Source: Clostridium hydrogenum (GTDB lineage Bacteria > Bacillota > Clostridia > Clostridiales > Clostridiaceae). Taken from it: a stretch of DNA of 64,000 nucleotides. The first letter of the stretch is position 1, and every line of letters begins with the position of its first letter. A model generated the notes under the pieces. It saw only the letters and a program-made list of their open reading frames with translations. It was not told the origin of the DNA and ran no database searches. This document shows, piece by piece, positions 8,311 through 17,575 of this stretch. The translations under genes were made by a program, and so were the position numbers. Location of the stretch: contig NZ_JAEACT010000002.1 of NCBI RefSeq assembly GCF_021432385.1, positions 2,338,501 through 2,402,500 of the forward strand, written 5' to 3'.

Positions 8311-8613
8311 TTAATTTGTAAGTCTTCTTGCTGCGTTTATAGTGTCATCTTGAGCTTGTGTATAAACCTTTGATGCTGACTTTAAAAAGTCTGAGTAATC
8401 TTTCATTACCTGCACCATTGCCTTAAAGTCATCCTTAAAACCATCAATTTGTGATACATATGCTTGGTTATCTGCTCCCTGCCAAGCTGCTCCCATACTT
8501 TCAACTTCACTGTAAAGCTGATTGTACTGCCTCTCATATTCTGCAATTTGTGAATCCATGCTGCTTGATGTTGATTGTAATTTTGCTGGATCTACCATTA
8601 TTGATCTTCCCAT
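8311..8613 (-). CDS. WXG100 family (Esx) protein with canonical WQG turn
   Basis: 100 residues. The helix-turn-helix has AAWQGADN near residue 43. The C-terminus reads YTQAQDD, so the tyrosine is kept but the acidic residue falls at +5 rather than +4; the full export signal may come from its partner. GAGGAG stands 9 nt before ATG. It sits between the ubiquitin-like gene and the second Esx gene, as expected for a heterodimer pair in a T7SSb operon. Confidence 0.94.
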   Translation of the reverse strand: MGRSIMVDPAKLQSTSSSMDSQIAEYERQYNQLYSEVESMGAAWQGADNQAYVSQIDGFKDDFKAMVQVMKDYSDFLKSASKVYTQAQDDTINAARRLTN

Positions 8614-8642
8614 TTTTAATTTCTCCTCTCATCTTTTAAAAT

Positions 8643-8894
8643 TTATATTAACATCAGCTTGAAACCATTTTTTAGTCCAAGTTGTTCTGACGACATATTG
8701 ATATTGTAGATTGCTCCTGATTTTCTATCGCATATTATTGAATCATCTTGTCCTATAAAATAATTTTCAGACAATTCACAAACCATATGCACTATCAGTT
8801 TAGTAACCTCATAAAATTTACTTTTAAATGGTATATATATATCATAATTTTTATTTATAGCTGGCACATAAACATCAACCAAAATTTTATCCAT
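8643..8894 (-). CDS. esaB: EsaB/YukD-like ubiquitin-fold protein
   Basis: 83 residues from ATG at 8892-8894 with AGGAGATG upstream; the start lies inside the end of essC (8-nt overlap), so translation is coupled. The sequence DKILVDVYVPAINKNYDIYI, then a central helix KFYEVTKLIVHMVCEL and the C-terminal GLKNGFKLMLI is the beta-grasp pattern of YukD/EsaB. In T7SSb systems this cytosolic protein is needed for secretion or regulates effector expression. No C-terminal GG for conjugation is present. Confidence 0.85.
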   Translation of the reverse strand: MDKILVDVYVPAINKNYDIYIPFKSKFYEVTKLIVHMVCELSENYFIGQDDSIICDRKSGAIYNINMSSEQLGLKNGFKLMLI

Positions 8895-11800
8895 ATATAT
8901 CATCTCCTTCACTGTTCTTTGATGATAATAATTTTATGAGCCTAGCTTTACCATTTACAATTACATATCCAAAGTCACTTTCAATATTCTTGTGCAGCTC
9001 CTTTGACATATTGGAAATTTTAAATTGATATTGATTGCCTATGCCATCACCAACCCAAATTCCTCTATTTAATTGGATTTTTTTATACCAGGTTTCAAAG
9101 GAATATGAACTAATACTTCCTACAGCATCGGCAATAACAAAAATTACATTGTATTCCATTTCGCACTTTTCAAGAAGTACATTTAACTTATTTTTTCCAT
9201 CCTCAGAAAGACTATTTCTTAAACTTGCCATAGAATTTATGATACAAATCATTCTTTCAAACTTAGGAGCTTCTTCTCCCTTTTCCTTTGAATCTTTATA
9301 GGTATTGTTTCTATATACTAAAGTATTGAACAAATATACAACAATATTTTCTAATTCTGCATCAGATTTTGCATACTTATACTCTCTATTTTCAGTTTTA
9401 TTAAACATATCTGATGGATCTATTACTATTAATTCGCTTACCTTCTTTATTACAAATATATCTGCTAAACCTTCTAAAAAGCTTGCACTATTATTGTCTG
9501 ATGACAATATATAATTTATATACAAATTTTCAAAATTATAATAGGCTGTTTTAAGACTTGCCTTTTCAACTCCAATAGGAATTTTATCAAAATCATTGTG
9601 CACTATTTCATTTTCAAAATAATCTACATCAGCCTTTTCAGGTAATATTGGAACTCGCTTAGCCCCTGCTTTCTTCCAGGTACTTGCATATTCCTCACAG
9701 TAGCCTCGTATAAATTCAAATATACTATCAGAACTGTTACCTACAATTGCAGTTTGAAATTCATACACATCCTCCTTCTTAAAAATTCCTCTTCCTCTAT
9801 AATTTGATGGATAAACTCCATGTATGCTTCCAAGAACCCCTGGATAATCAGCCACATCATTTAACTGTAATACATACAACTGTTTAAAGTTTTGTAAAAT
9901 TCTATACCTAACAGCACTTGTATTTGCAGATGTAATTACAAAATAAATACCATATTTAGTTCCTTCACGAGTAAGGTAGGCTACATTATCTTCAAGTTCA
10001 TCATAAACTTCTGTAAAAGCTGAGAAGTTATGGATTATAACAATTATAGTTTCCTCCTTACCTTTTCCCTTTGTAACATAGGAAATATAATCTCCGCCGT
10101 ATTCTGAAAGTATCTTTTTTCTATTTTCTATTTCCTTATTTAACATTTTAAATAAATTGTTCACTTTTTCACTTTCATGTGATAAAATTACATCTCCTAC
10201 ATGTGGTGCCTTTGAAAATGCATTAAGAGTTTCAGAGGCAAAATCAAGAATATATATATTAAGCTCACTTGGAGAATGATCCTTCATAAGTGAATACATC
10301 ATTGTTGTTAAGAAGGTTGTTTTACCATTACCAGCTGCACCATAAATAACTATATTTCCTTCTTCTGTAATAGGCAGTATCATAGGCAGCTGTCTTTGAT
10401 TTGATGGATCATCAATTTCTCCTATAATAGGATTAAAAATATATTTTTCGTTCTTAGGAATCCCATATTTCTTTACTAGACTTTCTATATATACAACACT
10501 TGGTATTGGTTCTAACCAAAGTGGTCTAACCTTGATGTTTTCTTCCTTTGCAAGGTCATCAAGATAGTTCACAACTTCATCAATCTGTTTTGGTGGATTT
10601 TTAACTACAGCCTTTTTACTGTCGATTGAAGCTTCTCTAACTACATGTCCCAAATTGTCTATGATTGAAACTTTATCATATGCCTTTTTTTCTACCTGCT
10701 CTGATGGATAATATGGTGCACCACCCCAAGCAGACTGTCCAAGTTCAAATAATTCGTTAAAGCCAACCTGCATATAAAACCTTCCTGTTAAAGAAAGCTC
10801 TGCTGCATCTGGTCTTTTTATAACGTCCATGCTATCCTCTTTTTCCTGAACCTTAAGACATATTCTAAATCTTGTGTTACTCCATATTTGATCATCTACT
10901 ACTCCAGAAGGCTTTTGTGTCGCAAGTATAAGATGAACACCAAGACTTCTTCCTATTCTGGCAGCACTTACAAGCTGATTCATAAACTCCGGCTGTTGTG
11001 TTTTTAATTCTGCAAACTCATCCGATATTATAAACAAATGCTGAAGTGGCTCTGTAACAAGCTTTTCTCTATAAAGCTTCTGATATTTATAAATATCAAT
11101 ATTGCTAACATTTAATTTTTTACCCGTTTCACTAAAAATAGCTTGTCTACGTTTAAGTTCACTTTGAATTGATACAAGCGAACGATTTACTGCAGCACCA
11201 TCCAAATTTGTTATTGTTCCAGCTAAGTGAGGCAATTTTGTAAAAACATTTGCCATGCCTCCACCTTTATAGTCAATAAGTATAAAGGCAACTTCATAAG
11301 GATGATAATTTACAGCTAATGAAAGAATTAGTGTCATAATAAGTTCACTTTTTCCTGACCCTGTCATTCCCGCAATTAATCCATGAGGACCATGATATCT
11401 TTCATGGAAATCAATTTTAAAAGCTTCACCACTAGTAGAGGCCCCAAGGGGAATTTCTAATGATGCAGTTGGATCATTCTTCTTCCAGCGTTCAAGTGGA
11501 TTTAAATGTTCAATTTTAGAAACATTGTACATTTCCAAGAAGGTCAAAACCTTAGGTAAACTATAAGAAGCATCTAACGAATCAAGTTTTATATTTGCCA
11601 AATGCATTGCTATATCATCTATATTTTGTCTAAGAAAAATGTCAGGCTGAAAATCCGTATGCTTTCCTGTAATATCACTTTTATCATATATCTTGCATTC
11701 ATTGTAACCCAATTCTATAATAGTTCTACATTCTTTTGGTAAGTTCTTAAGTTCATCATAAAGTGCCACTAAACTAAACCCATAATTTGACTTATTCTCA

Positions 11801-13497
11801 AGTATCATATCAGCAATTTCAGCTTTTTTAGTAAGTTCCCTACTCATTGAAAATACAATATAATATGGTCCCATTTCCTCAAGACTTTTATCTTTGCCCA
11901 TATCCTTTCTCTTTTTAAATTCTGCTGTACAATATGAGGAAAGTTCCCTTACTTCATTTGAATTTTCAGCTATGTACCTTATAGTTTTATCCTTATTCCA
12001 AACATGAGGAAGCCACTTTACAAAATCCCATATACTTTCTTCATTTTTATCATATATAAATACAAGTTTTAGTTCATCATAGCTGTGAAGTGCTGTAAGT
12101 TGAACTATAATTCCTTTAACAAGCTCTACCACTTTAGCTCTTTCACCAATTAATCCAGAAATCCATTTTTCTAAAAAAGAAATAGTTACAGGAACCTGCT
12201 CTAGCATTTTAGGCTTGTCTACTAATTTATACAACTCATCTTTGAGAACATCATCCTCCATAGAAAAACTTTTTTCAGAATAGCTTATGTCAGCTTCTAA
12301 AGGTATACTTCCAAGCCCAAGCCTTACAGTCAAAAAATCCTTATGTTCATAGGTTCTTTCCCAAAGATTTCTTTGCTTAAGCTTGATTCTTGTAACACAT
12401 TCATCTAAGGTTATATTATTTTCATGGAGTATCTTGCTTTGGTGAATGCACTCTTCCACAATTATCTGATCAACTTTCTTCAAATACTTCCTATACTTTT
12501 CTTGTCTTAATTTCTCCCTTTTCTTTCTTCTTTTTGTTTCATATTTCTTTGACAATATTGGAAAAAGTACTGTTCCTAAAAGCATACTAAGAGACATCAT
12601 AAGTGTTGGCATTGCTGTCATTATATTTCCATGTGTACTCATAACACTTTGTAATGTAACAATACCTGTAAAAAGCGATGTCATTCCCATTGCTAAAGAA
12701 GGTCCTAATATTAACATAAGCGGCATCTCATCTTGATTTCCAAGAGCCGGTGGAGAATCTATTCTTATTTTTACCCTTTCAACATCTTTTTTAAATCTCG
12801 GTGAACGATAAAATAAATTATCACTGTTTACCTCATCATCATCTTCTTCATCATTTAAAACTTCAATTTCTTGTTTGATAAACTTTTTTAAAACTTTTTC
12901 ATTATATTTAACCTTATTATCAGGATTGTTTACAGCTAAAAATCCTTTTCCAATTATAACTTTCAAACCTAATATGTAAACCACATCACCTGGTGCAAGC
13001 GCTTTCTCTTTAACTTTAAATCCATTTACAAAAGTCCCATTTGAACTACATAAATCTTTTATAGTAATATTTTTTTCATAAACATTAATTTCTGCATGTT
13101 TGGAGGATACAAAATTATTTTCAAAAGCTATATCACAATCACTATTTCTACCAATCATGATTTTATTGCCAGGACAAAAAAGGAGTTTTTTAAAGTACCT
13201 CCTATCAGCTGTAATTGGCTCGGAATATATAAGTGCACTTTCATTAAATTCTAAAAAATATACATTATAAAACTGCAGCGGTTCTATTGCTGCCTTAGGA
13301 AGCTTATTATTATTTTCATCTCTTATAATGACTTTTTTATTTGAAATTAAAAACCATTTTTCTTTATAACCTTCAACACTTATAACATTTTTCTCACAGC
13401 CAGCTGCATCTTTTTCAGTTATCCAGTACTGTCCATTTTTCTTTTCTGGCAAAATACACGAATTAATAGACTCCTTTTTTATTAACGTTAACTGCAT
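8887..13497 (-). CDS. essC: EssC: FHA and FtsK/SpoIIIE-type ATPase motor of type VII secretion
   Basis: 1536 residues, about the length of EssC/YukBA. Order: an N-terminal FHA region (GRNSDCDI and SSKHAEI, then SSNGTFVNG, about residues 110-165), two membrane segments about 265-320, then FtsK/SpoIIIE ATPase domains. The first has Walker A GMTGSGKSEL near residue 705 and Walker B FIISDEF near 825. The second has GAAGNGKTTF near 1050 and YILDFA. The C-terminal third has a degenerate ATPase domain with no P-loop. It is the hexameric inner-membrane motor that recognises Esx substrates. Upstream lies the membrane FHA gene (24-nt gap), and esaB overlaps its end. Confidence 0.97.
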   Translation of the reverse strand: MQLTLIKKESINSCILPEKKNGQYWITEKDAAGCEKNVISVEGYKEKWFLISNKKVIIRDENNNKLPKAAIEPLQFYNVYFLEFNESALIYSEPITADRRYFKKLLFCPGNKIMIGRNSDCDIAFENNFVSSKHAEINVYEKNITIKDLCSSNGTFVNGFKVKEKALAPGDVVYILGLKVIIGKGFLAVNNPDNKVKYNEKVLKKFIKQEIEVLNDEEDDDEVNSDNLFYRSPRFKKDVERVKIRIDSPPALGNQDEMPLMLILGPSLAMGMTSLFTGIVTLQSVMSTHGNIMTAMPTLMMSLSMLLGTVLFPILSKKYETKRRKKREKLRQEKYRKYLKKVDQIIVEECIHQSKILHENNITLDECVTRIKLKQRNLWERTYEHKDFLTVRLGLGSIPLEADISYSEKSFSMEDDVLKDELYKLVDKPKMLEQVPVTISFLEKWISGLIGERAKVVELVKGIIVQLTALHSYDELKLVFIYDKNEESIWDFVKWLPHVWNKDKTIRYIAENSNEVRELSSYCTAEFKKRKDMGKDKSLEEMGPYYIVFSMSRELTKKAEIADMILENKSNYGFSLVALYDELKNLPKECRTIIELGYNECKIYDKSDITGKHTDFQPDIFLRQNIDDIAMHLANIKLDSLDASYSLPKVLTFLEMYNVSKIEHLNPLERWKKNDPTASLEIPLGASTSGEAFKIDFHERYHGPHGLIAGMTGSGKSELIMTLILSLAVNYHPYEVAFILIDYKGGGMANVFTKLPHLAGTITNLDGAAVNRSLVSIQSELKRRQAIFSETGKKLNVSNIDIYKYQKLYREKLVTEPLQHLFIISDEFAELKTQQPEFMNQLVSAARIGRSLGVHLILATQKPSGVVDDQIWSNTRFRICLKVQEKEDSMDVIKRPDAAELSLTGRFYMQVGFNELFELGQSAWGGAPYYPSEQVEKKAYDKVSIIDNLGHVVREASIDSKKAVVKNPPKQIDEVVNYLDDLAKEENIKVRPLWLEPIPSVVYIESLVKKYGIPKNEKYIFNPIIGEIDDPSNQRQLPMILPITEEGNIVIYGAAGNGKTTFLTTMMYSLMKDHSPSELNIYILDFASETLNAFSKAPHVGDVILSHESEKVNNLFKMLNKEIENRKKILSEYGGDYISYVTKGKGKEETIIVIIHNFSAFTEVYDELEDNVAYLTREGTKYGIYFVITSANTSAVRYRILQNFKQLYVLQLNDVADYPGVLGSIHGVYPSNYRGRGIFKKEDVYEFQTAIVGNSSDSIFEFIRGYCEEYASTWKKAGAKRVPILPEKADVDYFENEIVHNDFDKIPIGVEKASLKTAYYNFENLYINYILSSDNNSASFLEGLADIFVIKKVSELIVIDPSDMFNKTENREYKYAKSDAELENIVVYLFNTLVYRNNTYKDSKEKGEEAPKFERMICIINSMASLRNSLSEDGKNKLNVLLEKCEMEYNVIFVIADAVGSISSYSFETWYKKIQLNRGIWVGDGIGNQYQFKISNMSKELHKNIESDFGYVIVNGKARLIKLLSSKNSEGDDIYG

Positions 13498-13521
13498 TTA
13501 AGACTATCCCTTCATTCTTTT

Positions 13522-14847
13522 TTAGTTTAAATAAAAATAATAACTTTCGTCTGCAAAAATAATGCCATCTTTGTTATTAAGCCTGTACCTTTTATTAGGT
13601 TCAAGTTTAATGTGATTCAAATATGTTCCATTGCTCGAATTATTGTCAATAATATAATATTCTCCATTGTCTGATACTATAGATGCATGCTTACCGGAAA
13701 CTGTAGGTTTTTCAATTACAAAATCTGAATTTACCTTATCTCGTCCTATATTGAACGCTGCCTTATCTATATAAATTTTACCTGTACCTTCAGAATTTAA
13801 TTTTATGATATATGGCTTATTAGAATTATCACTAAACAAAACACTAGTACCATTTTCTTTATCTAAATCACTATGAACGCTTTCTTTATTTAACTTTCTG
13901 GAATTTAGGTCAAATTCATCTTCAATTACAGGACTATATTCCCTGCTATTAGTTATTTTGTTATTATCTTCAGACTTCCTAGCTATATAAATATCCTCCT
14001 TAGACCGCTGTTTTTCATAATTCATATTGCTTTTTAAATTAGTGTAAACTTCCTCTTCCTTGCTCTTCTTATTTCCTGTAAAACACACTATTATAAAAGA
14101 AATTAGTTCTGCAGCAAAGAATAAAATTGAAAATACAATCAAAGCATTGTAATCAATATATTTACTTATTAATTTAATTTTAAAAGCATTACCTATTAAT
14201 GGTATACATATGCATAAAAAAATAATAATAAAAAAAGAAATAATAAATCCTTTAAATTTACCGAATCTACTAGAATTCTCATCATCATTTTTATTAAAAC
14301 TTGATATTTTATTTTTGAAGTTATTAATATCAAAATTATCATCATTTACTTTAGATAAAATAAAGCCTACTAGTTCTTCTCCGCCCTTTATTTGACTACT
14401 ATTTACCAACTGCCTTAAAAGTATTCCAAGATTTTCCATAGATGAATTTATATAATCATTAGAGCTAACAGGAACATACATAAATTTAATATCATGACTA
14501 TATACATCTATAAACAAATATTTAATATCTATAATCAAATTTGAAGTTATAAGCTTATGTTCTTTTATCCATAAAATCAAATCAACTATTTGCTCTACTA
14601 TTTTTTTAAACTCATCAATTGAAAAAACATTCTTTAAAATAAAATTTTTAAGTGGAATATAACTTTCAACATAATATAACAGGCAATTTGCTTTATACTT
14701 ATCTTTAATACAATTAATCAAATTGTTTCCACTACTATTAACAACTGAAAATTGATAATCATCAACAAAACTATCAGGACTTATAACAAGCTCAATATAA
14801 TTGCTATTGCTAAATTCTATGTCCTTTATGAAATTAACCTTACTCAT
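13522..14847 (-). CDS. Membrane FHA protein with pseudokinase-like N-domain (DUF6382-like), EssB-position candidate
   Basis: 441 residues. Residues 1-195 form a cytosolic domain resembling DUF6382/EssB pseudokinase domains (LVNSSQIKGGEELVGFIL region at its end). Two membrane segments lie at about 200-225 and 235-260. The linker is charged. The C-terminal FHA domain (about 365-435) has GRDKVNSDF, SGKHASIV and NSSNGTYL, which are the phosphothreonine-binding loop residues. Two membrane passes put both domains in the cytosol. FHA domains bind phosphothreonine, so the kinase of this operon may recruit it. No separate EssB gene is seen, and this or the 15904 protein may fill that place (inference). 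Confidence 0.85.
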   Translation of the reverse strand: MSKVNFIKDIEFSNSNYIELVISPDSFVDDYQFSVVNSSGNNLINCIKDKYKANCLLYYVESYIPLKNFILKNVFSIDEFKKIVEQIVDLILWIKEHKLITSNLIIDIKYLFIDVYSHDIKFMYVPVSSNDYINSSMENLGILLRQLVNSSQIKGGEELVGFILSKVNDDNFDINNFKNKISSFNKNDDENSSRFGKFKGFIISFFIIIFLCICIPLIGNAFKIKLISKYIDYNALIVFSILFFAAELISFIIVCFTGNKKSKEEEVYTNLKSNMNYEKQRSKEDIYIARKSEDNNKITNSREYSPVIEDEFDLNSRKLNKESVHSDLDKENGTSVLFSDNSNKPYIIKLNSEGTGKIYIDKAAFNIGRDKVNSDFVIEKPTVSGKHASIVSDNGEYYIIDNNSSNGTYLNHIKLEPNKRYRLNNKDGIIFADESYYFYLN

Positions 14848-15004
14848 AATTCACCACCCAAAATAAATATACAGTAAAACATTATTTTTAATTATAATCA
14901 ATATAATACCATATAGTATATTAATTTTCCACTTTTTTTATAAATTTTAATATATAATTAAATTTATTATTAAACTTATATCAAGCATAGCCTGTAATTA
15001 AAAT

Positions 15005-15790
15005 TTACAGTATTTTATTCTTTTTTGCTCCAACTAAAATCACAGAAATATTATCAGTTTCGCCTCTACTTCTAACAATTTGTACGAGTTTTTTAGCTGC
15101 TTTTTGCAAGGTTTCATCATCAAAATCATAATTTAAAATATTTGATTTTATATCCTCATCCTTCAATTTATTATAAAACCCATCACTACATATTATAAAA
15201 ATTTCATTTTCGTTTAAAATTCCCGTTTTCTTAAAAATATCAATTTCTCTTTTTACGCCTATGCACTGCATAAGTATATGTCTATCAGGACTTACTCTTG
15301 CTTGCTCTTGAGTCATCATCTTATTTTTAACTTTATACGCAACATATGAGTGATCCTCTGTAAGCCTTTCAATCCCATTTTTCACACTATAAATTCTGCT
15401 ATCACCGACATGCAATATGTAATACTTTCCGCCATAAATAAATATTAGAGACATTGTAGTGCCTAATTTTTTATTTCTTTGAATTCCATATTCAATTATT
15501 GTTTCATTTATTTTTTTTAGTACAGAAGACAAAATAATCGGAATTTCATTTTGAATCTTTGTCTTTATTATCTTTGCTAATTCCTCTTCCCACCATTTTT
15601 TAAGCTTCATAACGGCTATATTACTTGCAATCTCACCAAATTCCAGTCCTCCTAGTCCATCGCATACAACGAACATACCAAAATCTCCACTTTTATCTTC
15701 CCCTATTTTAACCAATATGTTATCTTCATTTGTATCTTTAAATTTTCCTTTATCACTAAAAGCGCCTGCTATCAAATTAAATCTATTCAT
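15005..15790 (-). CDS. PP2C-family Ser/Thr phosphatase
   Basis: 261 residues, cytosolic, with the full PPM motif set: NEDN near residue 22, VVCDGLGG with the metal-binding D, GDSRIY, SDGF and ETDNISVI near the end. It removes phosphate from Ser/Thr using two metal ions and would oppose the kinase encoded at 17576-19498. Gene order kinase-FHA-PP2C-FHA-motor places it inside the secretion operon. A 157-nt gap follows to the next FHA gene, with no clear terminator, and a 96-bp hairpin repeat precedes it. Confidence 0.95.
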   Translation of the reverse strand: MNRFNLIAGAFSDKGKFKDTNEDNILVKIGEDKSGDFGMFVVCDGLGGLEFGEIASNIAVMKLKKWWEEELAKIIKTKIQNEIPIILSSVLKKINETIIEYGIQRNKKLGTTMSLIFIYGGKYYILHVGDSRIYSVKNGIERLTEDHSYVAYKVKNKMMTQEQARVSPDRHILMQCIGVKREIDIFKKTGILNENEIFIICSDGFYNKLKDEDIKSNILNYDFDDETLQKAAKKLVQIVRSRGETDNISVILVGAKKNKIL

Positions 15791-15806
15791 AACTCACCTC
15801 TTTATA

Positions 15807-15902
15807 GATAAACCGTTTCAACTATTGAAATTCATGTGCACCAAAATGCCCAGGAGACGGCATTTTGGTACAAATAAATTTGAAGTTACAATGTGGTTTA
15901 TC
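15807..15902. repeat. 96-bp GATAAACC-ended palindromic element (copy 2)
   Basis: Terminal inverted repeats GATAAACC and GGTTTATC. An inner stem pairs GTGCACCAAAATGCC with GGCATTTTGGTAC. The right end lies one base from the TAA stop of the upstream gene (15904-15906), as at 40112 and at a half copy near 34053. It could fold as an RNA hairpin between the FHA and PP2C genes and affect their relative expression. Confidence 0.8.
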
Positions 15903-15903
15903 T

Positions 15904-17298
15904 TTAATTAAGCCTAAAAGCATAAGAACTATCGGCAAATTTTATAACATCATTTTCTTTAATCTTATACAGTTCATTACTTTCTAGCCTCTTGTTATTA
16001 ATGTAGGTTCCATTCTTAGAATTCAAGTCCTTAATATAATATTCTGAATTTATTTTTCTTATCTCCGCATGCATTTTTCCCACCGCTTTATTATCACTTA
16101 CATAATCAACAAATTCATCTAATCTTCCTATTTTAAAAACATCTTTATTTATATAAATTTTTTGGACAACACCATTTTTATTTTGAGCCAAATATGGATA
16201 CTCTTCTTCAATAATTTGCGTAGAATAAGACATTTCTGATACAATTTCACGCTTTGACAATTTTATGCTATTTGTATTTTTGGCTGTTATATTGCGAATA
16301 TTTTCTGTACTTTTGCTTGCTGCTTTAACTTCATAAGCTCTTTTTTTATTTGACAAGTTTAAAATTAAAATTAAAGTTAGTATTAAATCCATCCCTAAAA
16401 TTAAAGAAATAATTATTGATTCAATTAAATACTCTTGATTATCAAAAAAAAGCACAACTGAAAACACACCAGCCGCAGCAACCAACTGGAGCGCTAAAAT
16501 TATAAGGGCATACCTAATATTTAGCCTTCTTATTCTAGTTTTTTTCATTTTAATTATATCTTTAATATAATTATTTTCTTTGTCCTCTGTTCTTATATCA
16601 CTATTCACAATAATTTCAGTTTTAGGATTTACCGTCTCACTTAATTCTGGAGCTTGCGTAATTATAGGCTCTTCCTTATAATTTTCATGCTTAAGTAATT
16701 GTTCTTCCTCTACTTCAACTTTATTCTCAATCTCATCCTTAGAATATTTCTTAAGAAGCTCTTCAAATTCATCTATGTTAAATACTTTTTTCCTAAGGAT
16801 ATTTAATATCTTAGATATAAAATTTTCTCTATCATCAATCCTTACAACCTCTACAATTAATGTCTTAATAAGTCTTGAAAATTCATATGCCAGTTCAAAA
16901 TTTCCATCTGCTTTAAGAGGAATACAGATAAAATATATATTTTCTGAATATCTATCAATATAAATAGACTTTGAATCAAAAAAACTAAATCCTTTAAGCT
17001 TCGTAGTCTCCACTTCTTTCAATTTTCTAAGAATCTGTAGTAAAATATTAGAAAACTCACTTACCCTTAAAACTTTATCTTTTAAATATTCTTCAAAGGT
17101 AATTTTATTTGTAATATCATATAGAATATTAATCTTTTCTTTCACATTTTCTACTTCTACATGAAGCAAATTCTCTTTCTCACTATTTATAATGCTAATT
17201 TTTTCTTCGTCAATATTCTCTGCATTATCAAAAGACAAGACAGCAAATTTTTTCTCTATACTTTTTTCTGAAATATTTATATTAGGGTAATTATCCAT
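15904..17298 (-). CDS. Membrane FHA protein with DUF6382-like N-domain (second copy)
   Basis: 464 residues from ATG at 17296-17298 with GGAGG seven bases upstream; earlier in-frame ATGs overlap the previous gene and lack a site. Same plan as the 13522 protein: cytosolic N-domain (about 1-200), acidic linker, two membrane segments at about 270-320, and C-terminal FHA (about 390-455) with KIGRLDEF, GKMHAEI and NSKNGTYINNK. The usual Ser before the conserved His is replaced (GKMH), so phosphothreonine affinity may be altered. The operon thus has three FHA domains (two here plus EssC) to read one kinase. Confidence 0.85.
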   Translation of the reverse strand: MDNYPNINISEKSIEKKFAVLSFDNAENIDEEKISIINSEKENLLHVEVENVKEKINILYDITNKITFEEYLKDKVLRVSEFSNILLQILRKLKEVETTKLKGFSFFDSKSIYIDRYSENIYFICIPLKADGNFELAYEFSRLIKTLIVEVVRIDDRENFISKILNILRKKVFNIDEFEELLKKYSKDEIENKVEVEEEQLLKHENYKEEPIITQAPELSETVNPKTEIIVNSDIRTEDKENNYIKDIIKMKKTRIRRLNIRYALIILALQLVAAAGVFSVVLFFDNQEYLIESIIISLILGMDLILTLILILNLSNKKRAYEVKAASKSTENIRNITAKNTNSIKLSKREIVSEMSYSTQIIEEEYPYLAQNKNGVVQKIYINKDVFKIGRLDEFVDYVSDNKAVGKMHAEIRKINSEYYIKDLNSKNGTYINNKRLESNELYKIKENDVIKFADSSYAFRLN

Positions 17299-17314
17299 AG
17301 TTATATCCTCCATT

Positions 17315-17563
17315 TTATAAACAAACAGTATCATCTTTGTTTTTATCATCAAGTAGCTCTGTGTTGTCCGTTACATTTTCTAAAACAGCTGTTTCTTGTC
17401 CACCATTTTCTTTAATCTCGTAATTTACCTTAGAATCACATATTTTTTCATGTTCCTCTTTTATAGTTTTGTTTTTAACCGTACAATACAAAATAAACAT
17501 ACTCAATATAATTCCAAAAATGCCTGCAATTATTTTAGCTATTTGAATCTGCATAGAACTCAT
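17315..17563 (-). CDS. Small single-pass membrane protein
   Basis: 82 residues. A membrane helix occupies residues 8-28 (IAKIIAGIFGIILSMFILYC), followed by a charged, acidic tail of about 50 residues ending in VCL. It starts 12 nt after the kinase stop with GGAGG upstream and ends 16 nt before the FHA gene, so it is clearly part of the operon. It is comparable in size to EssA of other T7SSb loci, but I see no sequence signature. It may be a local assembly factor or a kinase substrate (several Thr near the end). Confidence 0.7.
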   Translation of the reverse strand: MSSMQIQIAKIIAGIFGIILSMFILYCTVKNKTIKEEHEKICDSKVNYEIKENGGQETAVLENVTDNTELLDDKNKDDTVCL

Positions 17564-17575
17564 AAAAAATCCTCC